From: Anaerolineae bacterium
GTDB taxonomy: Bacteria; Chloroflexota; Anaerolineae; Promineifilales; Promineifilaceae
Assembly (NCBI GenBank): GCA_023382655.1
Contig: JAHDWK010000001.1
Span: 421,089 to 485,088, forward strand
Length of the DNA: 64,000 nucleotides
Direction: 5' to 3'
A model generated the notes under the pieces. It was not told the origin of the DNA. It saw only the letters and a list, made by a program, of their open reading frames with translations, and ran no database searches. The position numbers and the translations under genes were made by a program. Position 1 is the first letter of the stretch. Every line of letters begins with the position of its first letter. Positions 52,362 through 59,938 of the stretch are shown here, in pieces.

Positions 52362-52373
52362 AGGGAGACACAT

Positions 52374-53657
52374 ATGACAACCCCATGGGCACAACGATAT
52401 GCGCAGCGGACGCAGCGCATGAGCAGCTCGGTAATTCGAGAATTGCTGAAAATGACAGAACAGCCCGACCTGATTTCGTTTGCGGGTGGGCTGCCCGCGC
52501 CGGAGCTGTTTCCGGTGGCGGAGTTTGAAGCGGCGGCGCAGCGAGTGTTGAAGCAGTATGGCAGCAAGGCGCTGCAATACAGCACCACCGAGGGCTATCT
52601 GCCGCTGCGCGAGTTTATTGTGGAGAAAATGAGCCAATATGGTATTCAGGCGTCGCCGGAGAATGTGCTGATCACCAGCGGTTCACAGCAGGCGCTTGAC
52701 CTGATTGGCAAGCTGTTGATCAATTCTGGCGACTTGATCTTGACGGAAAACCCCACCTATTTGGGAGCGTTGCAGGCATGGCGGGCGTATCAGGCGGAGT
52801 TCACGGCCGTGCCCATTGACGATAACGGCATCCAGATTGAACTGCTGGAAGAGGCGCTGTGTGGCGGGCCAAAATTCATGTACATCCTGCCCAACTTCCA
52901 AAATCCGGGTGGCGTCACGCTGTCGTTAGAGCGGCGGCAGGCGTTGGTGGCCCTGGCCGACCGGTATGGTGTGCCCATCATCGAGGATGACCCGTATGGT
53001 GAACTGCGCTTTGAGGGCAACCATTTGCCGCCGTTGGTAGTATTGGATGCAGAGAAGTTGAACGGCGAACCCAAAGCGGCTTTGGGCCGGGCGCACAACG
53101 GTGACGAAGCTGGCTTCTTCCGCGGCAATGTCATTTACCTCAGCACCTTTTCCAAGACGCTGGCCCCCGGCTTGCGGCTGGGCTGGATGGTCGCGCCCAA
53201 ATCGGTCATTCAACGGTGTGTGCAGGCCAAACAGGGTATGGATTTGCATACCAGCAGTTTTGTGCAGATGGTGGCGCATGAAACAATCAAGGGTGACTTC
53301 TTGCCCCGGCATGTACGCCGCATCCGTGAAGTGTACAAAGCGCGGCGCGATGTGATGATCGGCACCATGCTGCGCCAATTCCCCCCGGGCATCACCTGGA
53401 CGTGGCCGGAAGGCGGCCTGTTCCTATGGGTGACGCTGCCGGAATGGATGGATGCGGCGGCTATCTTGCCCAAAGCGATTGCCAAAAAAGTGGCTTTTGT
53501 GCCCGGCGCGGCCTTCTTCCCCGATAACAGTGGGCACAATCATTTCCGGCTGAACTTCTCTAATGCGCAACCGGAGCAAATTGAAGAAGGCATCAAACGG
53601 CTGGGCCGGGTGTTGGCCGAAGAGTTGGAAGCGACGGCCGAATTGGCGTATGCGTGA
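52374..53657 (+). CDS. PLP-dependent aminotransferase, class I/II (LysN/MocR-like fold)
   Basis: The 427-residue product is a fold type I aminotransferase: PDLISFAGGLPAPELFPV at the start, GYLPLREFIVEKM, ITSGSQQALDLIGKLL, FMYILPNFQNPGGVTLSLERR, and the Schiff-base lysine in YLSTFSKTLAPGLRLGW near residue 265. The pattern matches 2-aminoadipate/aromatic/branched-chain transaminases. It lies inside the oxidoreductase operon between the beta and gamma subunit genes and probably supplies or drains 2-oxoacids. An unusual insert (EKLNGEPKAALGRAHNGDEAGFF) near residue 235 precedes the active-site strand. Confidence 0.9.
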   Translation: MTTPWAQRYAQRTQRMSSSVIRELLKMTEQPDLISFAGGLPAPELFPVAEFEAAAQRVLKQYGSKALQYSTTEGYLPLREFIVEKMSQYGIQASPENVLITSGSQQALDLIGKLLINSGDLILTENPTYLGALQAWRAYQAEFTAVPIDDNGIQIELLEEALCGGPKFMYILPNFQNPGGVTLSLERRQALVALADRYGVPIIEDDPYGELRFEGNHLPPLVVLDAEKLNGEPKAALGRAHNGDEAGFFRGNVIYLSTFSKTLAPGLRLGWMVAPKSVIQRCVQAKQGMDLHTSSFVQMVAHETIKGDFLPRHVRRIREVYKARRDVMIGTMLRQFPPGITWTWPEGGLFLWVTLPEWMDAAAILPKAIAKKVAFVPGAAFFPDNSGHNHFRLNFSNAQPEQIEEGIKRLGRVLAEELEATAELAYA

Positions 53658-53663
53658 GATCAT

Positions 53664-53757
53664 TTGTCCCTTGTCCCTTGTCCCTTGTCCCTTGTCATTT
53701 GTCATTGGTCATTGACAAAGGACAAATGACTGATGACTAAGGACAAATGACCAAAGA
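53664..53757. repeat. heptanucleotide hairpin, cccttgt / gacaaat families
   Basis: Four clear cccttgt units and several catttgt/cattggt units form the left arm; gacaaag, gacaaat and gactgat units form the right arm. The 94-base array fills the gap before the gamma subunit gene. Confidence 0.85.
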
Positions 53758-53771
53758 CTATGGAGTTCACA

Positions 53772-54320
53772 ATGGAAACCTCAATTGTTTTTGCTGGATT
53801 TGGCGGGCAGGGGGTGTTGTTTGCCGGGCAGTTGTTGGCGTATGCAGGCATGGAGGAGGGGCGGCATGTGACCTGGATTCCTTCCTATGGCCCGGAGATG
53901 CGCGGCGGCACGGCTAACTGCACGGTGATTATTAGCGAGGAGCCGATTGGCGCGCCGATTGTGGCCCAGCCGGATGTGGCGGTGGTGTTCAACCAGCCGT
54001 CGTATGAGAAGTATGAACCGCTGGTGAAGCCGGGTGGTTTGCTGGTGGTGAACAGCAGTATCGTCACGGCCGTGTCCACTCGGACAGATATTGAAGTAGT
54101 GTATGTACCCGCCAATGCGTTGGCGGAGGAGTATGGCACCACCAAGATGATGAATGTGGCGGCGGTGGGGGCATTGCTGGCGCGACGGCCGTTACTGTCG
54201 CTGACGGCCGTGCAGCAAACCTTAGCTGCCCATTTACCCGCCAGTAAACAACATCTGGTGGAGGCGAATTTGCGGGTGTTGCAAGCAGGTTGGCAGGTGG
54301 CGGAGGGGGTGGTGACGTAA
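53772..54320 (+). CDS. 2-oxoacid:ferredoxin oxidoreductase, gamma subunit
   Basis: The 182-residue product has the gamma domain: ETSIVFAGFGGQGVLFAGQLLAYAGMEEGRHVTWIPSYGPEMRGGTANCTVIIS. It binds the CoA side of the reaction. The start at 53772 is used because GGAG stands 8 bases upstream. This is the last gene of the operon; its stop is formed by the first unit of a heptad array. Confidence 0.93.
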   Translation: METSIVFAGFGGQGVLFAGQLLAYAGMEEGRHVTWIPSYGPEMRGGTANCTVIISEEPIGAPIVAQPDVAVVFNQPSYEKYEPLVKPGGLLVVNSSIVTAVSTRTDIEVVYVPANALAEEYGTTKMMNVAAVGALLARRPLLSLTAVQQTLAAHLPASKQHLVEANLRVLQAGWQVAEGVVT

Positions 54321-54384
54321 GCGGTAAGCCGTGAACCGTAATCCGTGAGCCGTAATCGGTAATCGGTGAACGGTTATCGGTAGT
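54318..54384. repeat. heptanucleotide arrays, ccgtaat and ggtaatc families joined
   Basis: Units of ggtaagc/ccgtgaa/ccgtaat are followed by cggtaat/cggtgaa/cggttat. The gamma subunit stop TAA (54318-54320) opens the array. Confidence 0.8.
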
Positions 54385-54404
54385 GGAGAAGAGAGGGAAG
54401 AGCG

Positions 54405-54437
54405 AAACGGCCGTCGGGGGACGGCCGTTTTTATTTG
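54405..54437 (+). terminator. intrinsic terminator built from two ACGGCCGT copies
   Basis: Arms 54405-54415 and 54420-54430 (each with ACGGCCGT) pair around a four-base G loop and are followed by TTTTTATTT. It ends the oxidoreductase operon. Confidence 0.88.
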
Positions 54438-54587
54438 GTTGAAAACCGAAGCGGGACTATCATTCCGGCCCATAAATGGAATGCGGATAAACGCGGATGC
54501 GGCGGATTATCACGGAGATGCAGCGTTATCAGAGAGAAAATTCGGGCCATTCGTCTAATTCGTGGCTCTATTGGGAGAGATACAGGT

Positions 54588-55661
54588 ATGGTTGCTGATG
54601 ATTTGATGCCGGGAGTGGGGAAGGGCACGGCCGTGTGGCTGCGTGATGTGGCGGAAAGTGACCTGGAACAGTTTTTTCAGCACCAACGGGAACCGGAGGG
54701 GCGGCAGATGGCGGTCTTTACGCCCAAAGACCCAGAAGACAAAGAGACTTACCTGGCGCACTGGCATAGGCTGTTGGCCGATGCCGGTGTTGTCAAAAAG
54801 AGCATTCTTTACCAGGGACAGGTGGCGGGGCATCTGGTGTATTTTGACCAGTTTGGTGAGAAAGAGGTGGGTTACTGGCTAGGCCGCGACTTTTGGGGGC
54901 GGGGGATTGCTACCCAGGCATTGCAGTTGTTTTTGCAGGAGGTGACGGTGCGACCGGTGTACGGCCGTGCGGCCACCGATAACCTCGCCTCCATCCGCGT
55001 GCTGGAAAAGTGCGGTTTCCGGCCTTGTGGAATGAGCAAGGGCTTTTCCTTTGCGCGGGGGCGGGAAGTGGAAGAGGTACTCCTGCGGCTGGATGCCCGT
55101 ATCGGCGAGGTGGTGCTGGAAACCGACCGGCTCTGGCTGACAAAGCTCATGCCCGCCGATGCCCCCTTTATCCTGCGTTTGCTCAATGAGCCAACATTTA
55201 TTGAGAACATCGGCGACCGGGGGGTACGCACGATGGAGGATGCCGAAGCGTACATCCTCAATGGCCCGGTAGCCAGTTATGCCCGGTTTGGTTTTGGTCT
55301 GTATCTGGTGGAGTCGAGGGCCACCGGAGAAGCGATGGGACTGTGTGGTCTGCTCAAGCGGGAGGTGCTGGACGATGTGGATATTGGGTATGCCTTTCTG
55401 CCGGCGTTTTGTGGCAATGGGTATGCACGGGAGGCGGCTACGGCCGTGCTGCACCACGCACAGCAGACATTGGGCCTGAAACGGCTGGTGGCCATTGTCA
55501 GCCCCCACAACCAGCCCTCCATCCGTCTGCTGGAGAAAATAGGCTTTAGATACGAGAAGATGGTCAGGCTGACGGCCAACGCACCGGAAATTAAGCTGTT
55601 TGCGTGGGAAACAGGAGTTTTTCTGGACAAAGCAATTGCTCAAACAGCCCCTATCATTTAG
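54588..55661 (+). CDS. tandem GNAT acetyltransferase
   Basis: The 357-residue product holds two GNAT domains. The first (about 10-165) has VGYWLGRDFWGRGIATQALQLFL and RAATDNLASIRVLEKCGF. The second (about 180-345) has LETDRLWLTKLMPADAPFILRLLNEPTFI, DIGYAFLPAFCGNGYAREAATAVL and AIVSPHNQPSIRLLEKIGFRYE. Both keep the acetyl-CoA loop (RGIA, NGYA). Proteins of this kind acetylate small molecules or protein N-termini, as in RimJ-like enzymes; substrates are unknown. The start at 54588 follows GGGAGAG. Confidence 0.88.
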   Translation: MVADDLMPGVGKGTAVWLRDVAESDLEQFFQHQREPEGRQMAVFTPKDPEDKETYLAHWHRLLADAGVVKKSILYQGQVAGHLVYFDQFGEKEVGYWLGRDFWGRGIATQALQLFLQEVTVRPVYGRAATDNLASIRVLEKCGFRPCGMSKGFSFARGREVEEVLLRLDARIGEVVLETDRLWLTKLMPADAPFILRLLNEPTFIENIGDRGVRTMEDAEAYILNGPVASYARFGFGLYLVESRATGEAMGLCGLLKREVLDDVDIGYAFLPAFCGNGYAREAATAVLHHAQQTLGLKRLVAIVSPHNQPSIRLLEKIGFRYEKMVRLTANAPEIKLFAWETGVFLDKAIAQTAPII

Positions 55662-55707
55662 ACTGAATCCTTAAAGAGATCATTGCTTAGTTTGTAAACC
55701 AGAGGGG

Positions 55708-58584
55708 ATGATGCAAGAAGGTAGTCGAGAAAAAGCACTTACAACAATTCGGAACCTAAAGCAGAAGTATGAAAGCAAGGCATCAATCTTGCAAAATGCA
55801 AATGAGGCTGCAACCAGGCTACTGATTATTGATGAGGTTCTTATTACACTTGGGTGGGAAAAGGAGGATTTTAATCCTGAGGTTAATGCTGCAAAAGCAG
55901 GATACATTGATTATTTGTTATCCATTGAAAATGTCCCGCGTTTAATTGTCGAAGCAAAGAGAACTGGTAATACTTTTGGTGAGCCATCAAGAAACAGCCA
56001 AAGAAACACGTATCAATTAAGATCTTTCCGCTCCACATTTAGAGCGCCATTTACACATGTTCTCGATCAAGCTGAAAAATATGCTACTGAAACTGGAGTT
56101 CCCTATGCCCTGATTACAAATGGGGCGGAATGGATTCTGGTTCAACTGCTTCTATCACCAGGTTTTAGTGATCTTAATGACTTGCGCGGCTATTACTTTG
56201 GGAATCTTTTCGCCGATGAGTTTAATTTTGAGCTGTTTTGGGATCTTTTGTCCAAGTCGAATATTGATAACGGTTCTTTGGAGGTCAATCTCGGGGAAAT
56301 AAACACAAAGGAGGCAGATTTTTCAGCGACCCCTCAAACTCAGTTCGGTCAATTGTTTTGGCAGACGATTGAGTTTAATCAAGAATTGCGAGAATTTTAT
56401 GATCTATTTTTTGATGAAATTATTGATCCCGGCCGTCGAAATATGTTAGAAAAGTGTTTTGTTACAAACACACGTCTTGACCAGTTTGATGGAGAACTAA
56501 ATAGAGCCTTAAAAGACACAGCACCTAGTTTTGTCTCTTCGGCCACTGAAATAACACCAGACGAAGGTGATCGTTTGGTATCACATACAGGAGATCAAAA
56601 AGGAAGGGTAGTCTTAGTCACGGGTTCGGTTGGTTGTGGTAAGTCAACATTTGTGACGAGGGCACTTGTAAAAGCACGGCATGAGCAAAGTGATAGCTTA
56701 TTTGCACTGAAGATTGATTTGATAGATGAGATCGCGAACGATTTTCAAGCTGTACCACATATTCTATGGAAGTACGTCACGGATGAATGGAAGAAGACTT
56801 GTCCCGACTCTTACCATTATGAAACTCTTAAAAAGATTTTTGGGAGAGAACTCTCGGAGTTAAAAAAAGGGCCTTTCCAGGCAGTTTTTAAGTCAGACAA
56901 ACGTGAACTTGCTCAACAAGAAGCAAAGTTACTAGATGCAAATACGACTGATCCAGAAAATTTCTTCAAAAATTGCTGGCGATATTACCGAGAGCGGGGA
57001 AAAGGTACGGCAATTTTTCTTGACAACGTAGACAGAGCTTCTGAAGCGTATCAACAGCAAGTTTATAATTTCGCCCATAAAGTTGCACGTGAGACTGGAG
57101 CGACCGTGATTATCACTATGCGGGAATTTACTTTCTTCCGAGGACGTGAAGCTGGTTTTCTAGACGTCAGATCCGATGACATAGTCTTTCACCTACAAAG
57201 CCCCAATCTTGAACAGTTGATTTCCAAAAGAATAAACTACATAGAGGAACACATTCAGGAAGACCATAGATTGCCTCAATGGAAGAGAACAAAAGACTGG
57301 GATAAGTTTTACAAAAATATTCTCTCCTATAGTAGCTCGCTTAAAAGCGTTCTCCTCGTTCAAAATAATGGTCGAAAGATTCTTGCGCTAATGAGTTCAG
57401 TCGCTTGGCATGACGTGAGAACGTTTCTTAATACCCTCAGACAAATTCACTTTATGTTGGGAGGTAGTGAAAGTTATTGGTCTATATCTGAGGTTATTGC
57501 CGCATTGATTACTCCAAATAACAACGGTGTTCCTGTAATTGGCAACCTGTTTCGTCCTTCGTATCCTGCTTATCAATGTTATTTTCTTAAACTACGCACG
57601 CTGTTGTTGATGCAATATGGGCAGCAACAATACGAGACACGGCGAGGTACCAAATTGGCTGTCATTATTAGATTCCTGAAACAATACGGGTATCAACAAC
57701 GGTGGATAAAGAAGGCTATAGAAGAATTGGTTCAAGAGCGTTTTTTAGAGTGCTTAGAGGCACCAGCGGAAGAAGATTACACAAAAAACTATGCTCTTTC
57801 AGAAACCCATTCCTTTAGACCGTCACCGTTGGCAATCGAGAGTATAAATGAAATCATTCTTAATCCAATCTACCTGGCTCTGGTTGGGAACGATTTGCCT
57901 TTCCATAATGAGTACAGTTTTCGCAAATATGAGGAGGTGTTTAGTGAATTCCACGAAGCCTTTATGAGGCAAGGGCTTAGTCGCATAGCTATAGAGCTGC
58001 TTGCTGATACCGAGGCTAGTCGAATAGTAGCTTCATATCTTTTTGCGATGTTGAAAGATGAAAGGCCATCTGATAGTTTGGCAAAATATAAACCAGAAGT
58101 TGCTGCAACTGAAGGACGAATTAAAGCTATTGAACAAGTTTTAATAAGATATGCCGATCTTACAAACTTGCCAACCAGTACACCCCGACAACGTTCTTTA
58201 TTTGATCTAATTCCATCTACTTCAGATTTTGTACAAGAGTCCAGCCGCTTGCCTATCCCGAAAACTCTAGGGAACGCGAAGATAGGTCGTTCGGAACTTG
58301 GCCCCATGGTTTTTTGGGCGCTCATCCATTTGCGGATTAACGGCAAGTACCTTGCTACGGGCACGGAAATTGCGGAAGTCATAAATTCCTATTTGGTGAG
58401 TGACTATAATCAAAAGGCCCCAAATAACGTCTCTCGAACTTTGAGGAGTGATCTATTGAAATCTCAACAATGGCTTATTATGAAAAAAATATCGGCCAGA
58501 CAAGTTGGTTTTAGTGTAAAGGATACCTGGCCCGAACATTGGGCGCATATTTTCGGTGAATCTCCTCCTGAAGTCGATTTTTAA
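55708..58584 (+). CDS. nuclease-NTPase fusion, candidate single-gene defence protein
   Basis: The 958-residue protein is clearly more AT-rich than its surroundings. Residues about 25-185 match HsdR-N/PD-(D/E)XK nucleases: TRLLIIDEVLITLGW, then GYIDYLL with D68 and IVEAKRTG with E82 and K84, then QAEKYATETGVPYALITNGAEWIL. Residues about 300-500 are a P-loop NTPase: VLVTGSVGCGKST (Walker A, K312), TAIFLDNVDR (Walker B, 434-443) and TVIITMREF with R472 as a sensor. The last 450 residues are helical with probable winged-helix units (about 650-720, 890-958) and no recognised sensor. Similar layouts are used by Avs/STAND and other abortive-infection proteins. It stands alone, next to toxin-antitoxin remnants. 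The exact family is not recognised. Confidence 0.7.
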   Translation: MMQEGSREKALTTIRNLKQKYESKASILQNANEAATRLLIIDEVLITLGWEKEDFNPEVNAAKAGYIDYLLSIENVPRLIVEAKRTGNTFGEPSRNSQRNTYQLRSFRSTFRAPFTHVLDQAEKYATETGVPYALITNGAEWILVQLLLSPGFSDLNDLRGYYFGNLFADEFNFELFWDLLSKSNIDNGSLEVNLGEINTKEADFSATPQTQFGQLFWQTIEFNQELREFYDLFFDEIIDPGRRNMLEKCFVTNTRLDQFDGELNRALKDTAPSFVSSATEITPDEGDRLVSHTGDQKGRVVLVTGSVGCGKSTFVTRALVKARHEQSDSLFALKIDLIDEIANDFQAVPHILWKYVTDEWKKTCPDSYHYETLKKIFGRELSELKKGPFQAVFKSDKRELAQQEAKLLDANTTDPENFFKNCWRYYRERGKGTAIFLDNVDRASEAYQQQVYNFAHKVARETGATVIITMREFTFFRGREAGFLDVRSDDIVFHLQSPNLEQLISKRINYIEEHIQEDHRLPQWKRTKDWDKFYKNILSYSSSLKSVLLVQNNGRKILALMSSVAWHDVRTFLNTLRQIHFMLGGSESYWSISEVIAALITPNNNGVPVIGNLFRPSYPAYQCYFLKLRTLLLMQYGQQQYETRRGTKLAVIIRFLKQYGYQQRWIKKAIEELVQERFLECLEAPAEEDYTKNYALSETHSFRPSPLAIESINEIILNPIYLALVGNDLPFHNEYSFRKYEEVFSEFHEAFMRQGLSRIAIELLADTEASRIVASYLFAMLKDERPSDSLAKYKPEVAATEGRIKAIEQVLIRYADLTNLPTSTPRQRSLFDLIPSTSDFVQESSRLPIPKTLGNAKIGRSELGPMVFWALIHLRINGKYLATGTEIAEVINSYLVSDYNQKAPNNVSRTLRSDLLKSQQWLIMKKISARQVGFSVKDTWPEHWAHIFGESPPEVDF

Positions 58585-58758
58585 TCCTTCCAGGTTCTGT
58601 TTTCTCTTCAATTATCTACTCTACAAGCAGTCAATTGCTAACTACACGGCCGCACCGTTCATCCTCTCATCCTCAATTTCCAGTTGATGCGTTACCTAAA
58701 TCACGCCCGTTAAGAAGCGGGTGAAGGGGGTGAGAGGAGAGGGCACGGCCGTACTCCA
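58585..58758. other. gap after the defence-like gene
   Basis: It contains no gene. An imperfect cccgtt/aagcggg hairpin lies near 58707-58723, and an ACGGCCGT copy near 58744 shows a return to the host-type sequence after the AT-rich gene. Confidence 0.4.
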
Positions 58759-58950
58759 TCACACCCTTCCAAATTCATAAGGTTGAATCAACACATCGGC
58801 GGGAATGCCCAACCCGGCCTGTAATTTGCGGATCATGTTGAGGGATAACGGCCGTTTCGCTCTCCTTCTCATCTCCTGATTTCCGGTTCCGGGTAACACC
58901 CATCCCAATTGCTGTAGTAAGCAACTGGTGAGGGCAGTGGATGGGGTCAC
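58759..58950 (-). pseudogene. remnant of a HigA-type (XRE) antitoxin
   Basis: The 63-codon frame ends KRPLSLNMIRKLQAGLGIPADVLIQPYEF, which matches the C-terminal part of HigA-like antitoxins. The preceding residues no longer form a proper helix-turn-helix, as homologues usually have a serine-rich recognition helix before KRPLS. No toxin gene is next to it. Confidence 0.6.
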
Positions 58951-58990
58951 GGCCGTGTCGTAAGCAAGACAAAAAAATTGTATACTTGCC

Positions 58991-59041
58991 TCTAAAGCTC
59001 TAAAGCTCTAAAGCTCTAAAACTCTAAAGCTCTAATGCTTT
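58991..59041. repeat. octanucleotide array, ctctaaag
   Basis: Six units of ctctaaag and variants at 8-base spacing precede the DUF433 gene. The period of eight, not seven, sets it apart from other arrays in the window. Confidence 0.85.
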
Positions 59042-59061
59042 AATCGAGTGAAGGTGTTGTT

Positions 59062-59391
59062 ATGACCGTAATGAAGCAAGCTGAACAATTACTCGCCGAA
59101 ATGACCCCGGCCGAGAAAATTGAGTTTCTCCAATTGATTGCCCGTGATTTGAGCGGAGCTATTCCCGGCATTGTCAGCACACCAGATGTTTGTGGTGGTG
59201 AACCACGTATTGCCGGGACACGCATCCCGGTTTGGGTATTAGTGCAATTTCAAAAACTCGGCTCAACCGAGGCCGATTTATTGCAGATGTATCCAACCTT
59301 ACGTTCCGAGGATTTAGCCAATGCCTGGGCTTACTATCGGACCCACAAAGATGAGATCGAACAACAGATTGTTGAAAATGAAACGGCCTGA
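59062..59391 (+). CDS. DUF433 family antitoxin-like protein
   Basis: The 109-residue product has an N-terminal helix (QAEQLLAEMTPAEKIEFLQLIARDL) and a DUF433 domain: VSTPDVCGGEPRIAGTRIPVWVLVQFQKLGSTEADLLQMYPTLRSEDLANAWAYYRTHKDEIEQ. DUF433 proteins bind DNA through a small winged or homeodomain-like helix set and are the antitoxins of DUF5615 toxins. The next gene, 5 bases after its stop, is such a toxin but broken. Confidence 0.88.
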   Translation: MTVMKQAEQLLAEMTPAEKIEFLQLIARDLSGAIPGIVSTPDVCGGEPRIAGTRIPVWVLVQFQKLGSTEADLLQMYPTLRSEDLANAWAYYRTHKDEIEQQIVENETA

Positions 59392-59396
59392 ACGTA

Positions 59397-59738
59397 ATGG
59401 CACACCTGTACTCAAACGAAAACTTCCCTTTACCTGTTGTTGAAGAATTGAGAAAGCTTGGTCACGATGTACACACGATCCAGGAGAGCGGCCTGGCAAA
59501 TCGCGAATATCCAGATGAAAAAGTCTTGCAAGTTGCCAGTGCGGACGGGTGAACTGTGCTGACCATCAACCGGAAGCACTTCAGACGGCTGCATCAACAG
59601 AATCCACATCATGCTGGCATTATTCTCTGTACCGCCGACCGGGATTTTGCCGGGCAAGCGCAACGCATTCATGAAGCTATCTTGGCTCAAGAATCGCTGT
59701 TAGGGAAATTGATCCAGGTCAATCGGCCATCCCGTTGA
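59397..59738 (+). pseudogene. DUF5615 PIN-like toxin interrupted by an in-frame TGA
   Basis: Translation from ATG 59397 gives MAHLYSNENFPLPVVEELRK, and GHDVHTIQESGLANREYPDEKVLQVASADG, then TGA at 59550-59552, then in the same frame TVLTINRKHFRRLHQ and HAGIILCTADRDFAGQAQRIHEAI. Both parts make one DUF5615 protein of 113 codons with acidic residues (N-E-N, DE, D) of the PIN-like active site on both sides of the stop. Homologues usually have Arg or another residue after ADG, so a CGA to TGA change is likely. The toxin is thus presumably dead while the antitoxin is intact. Confidence 0.8.
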
Positions 59739-59847
59739 GTCACGGCCGTACTCTACACCCCCTCCCTTAAACTCCCCTTAAGCTCACCCGCAGGTTGCCT
59801 TAAAGCCCCGGCCGTTCCCTCCTGATAAGCTACCCCCATCTTAAAGA

Positions 59848-59925
59848 AAGTAATCAGTAATCGGTAACCGGTTATCGGTATGTTGAACCGATTACCGTTC
59901 ACCGTTCACCGATTACCGAAATCAC
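59848..59925. repeat. heptanucleotide hairpin, ggtaatc family
   Basis: Left units gtaatca/gtaatcg/gtaaccg and right units gattacc/gttcacc form a hairpin before the MoxR gene, similar to that in the T-box leader. Confidence 0.8.
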
Positions 59926-59938
59926 AAGGAGAGAACTC

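Noticed and set aside
55708..58584. Complete type I restriction system
   Set aside because: Only the N-terminal nuclease part resembles HsdR; there is no helicase motor of SF2 type, and no hsdM or hsdS gene is near.
7865..59738. In-frame TGA codons as recoding (Trp or selenocysteine)
   Set aside because: TGA ends many intact genes in the window, no SECIS-like hairpin follows either site, and the residues expected at the two places differ (near Trp in one, Arg-like in the other).
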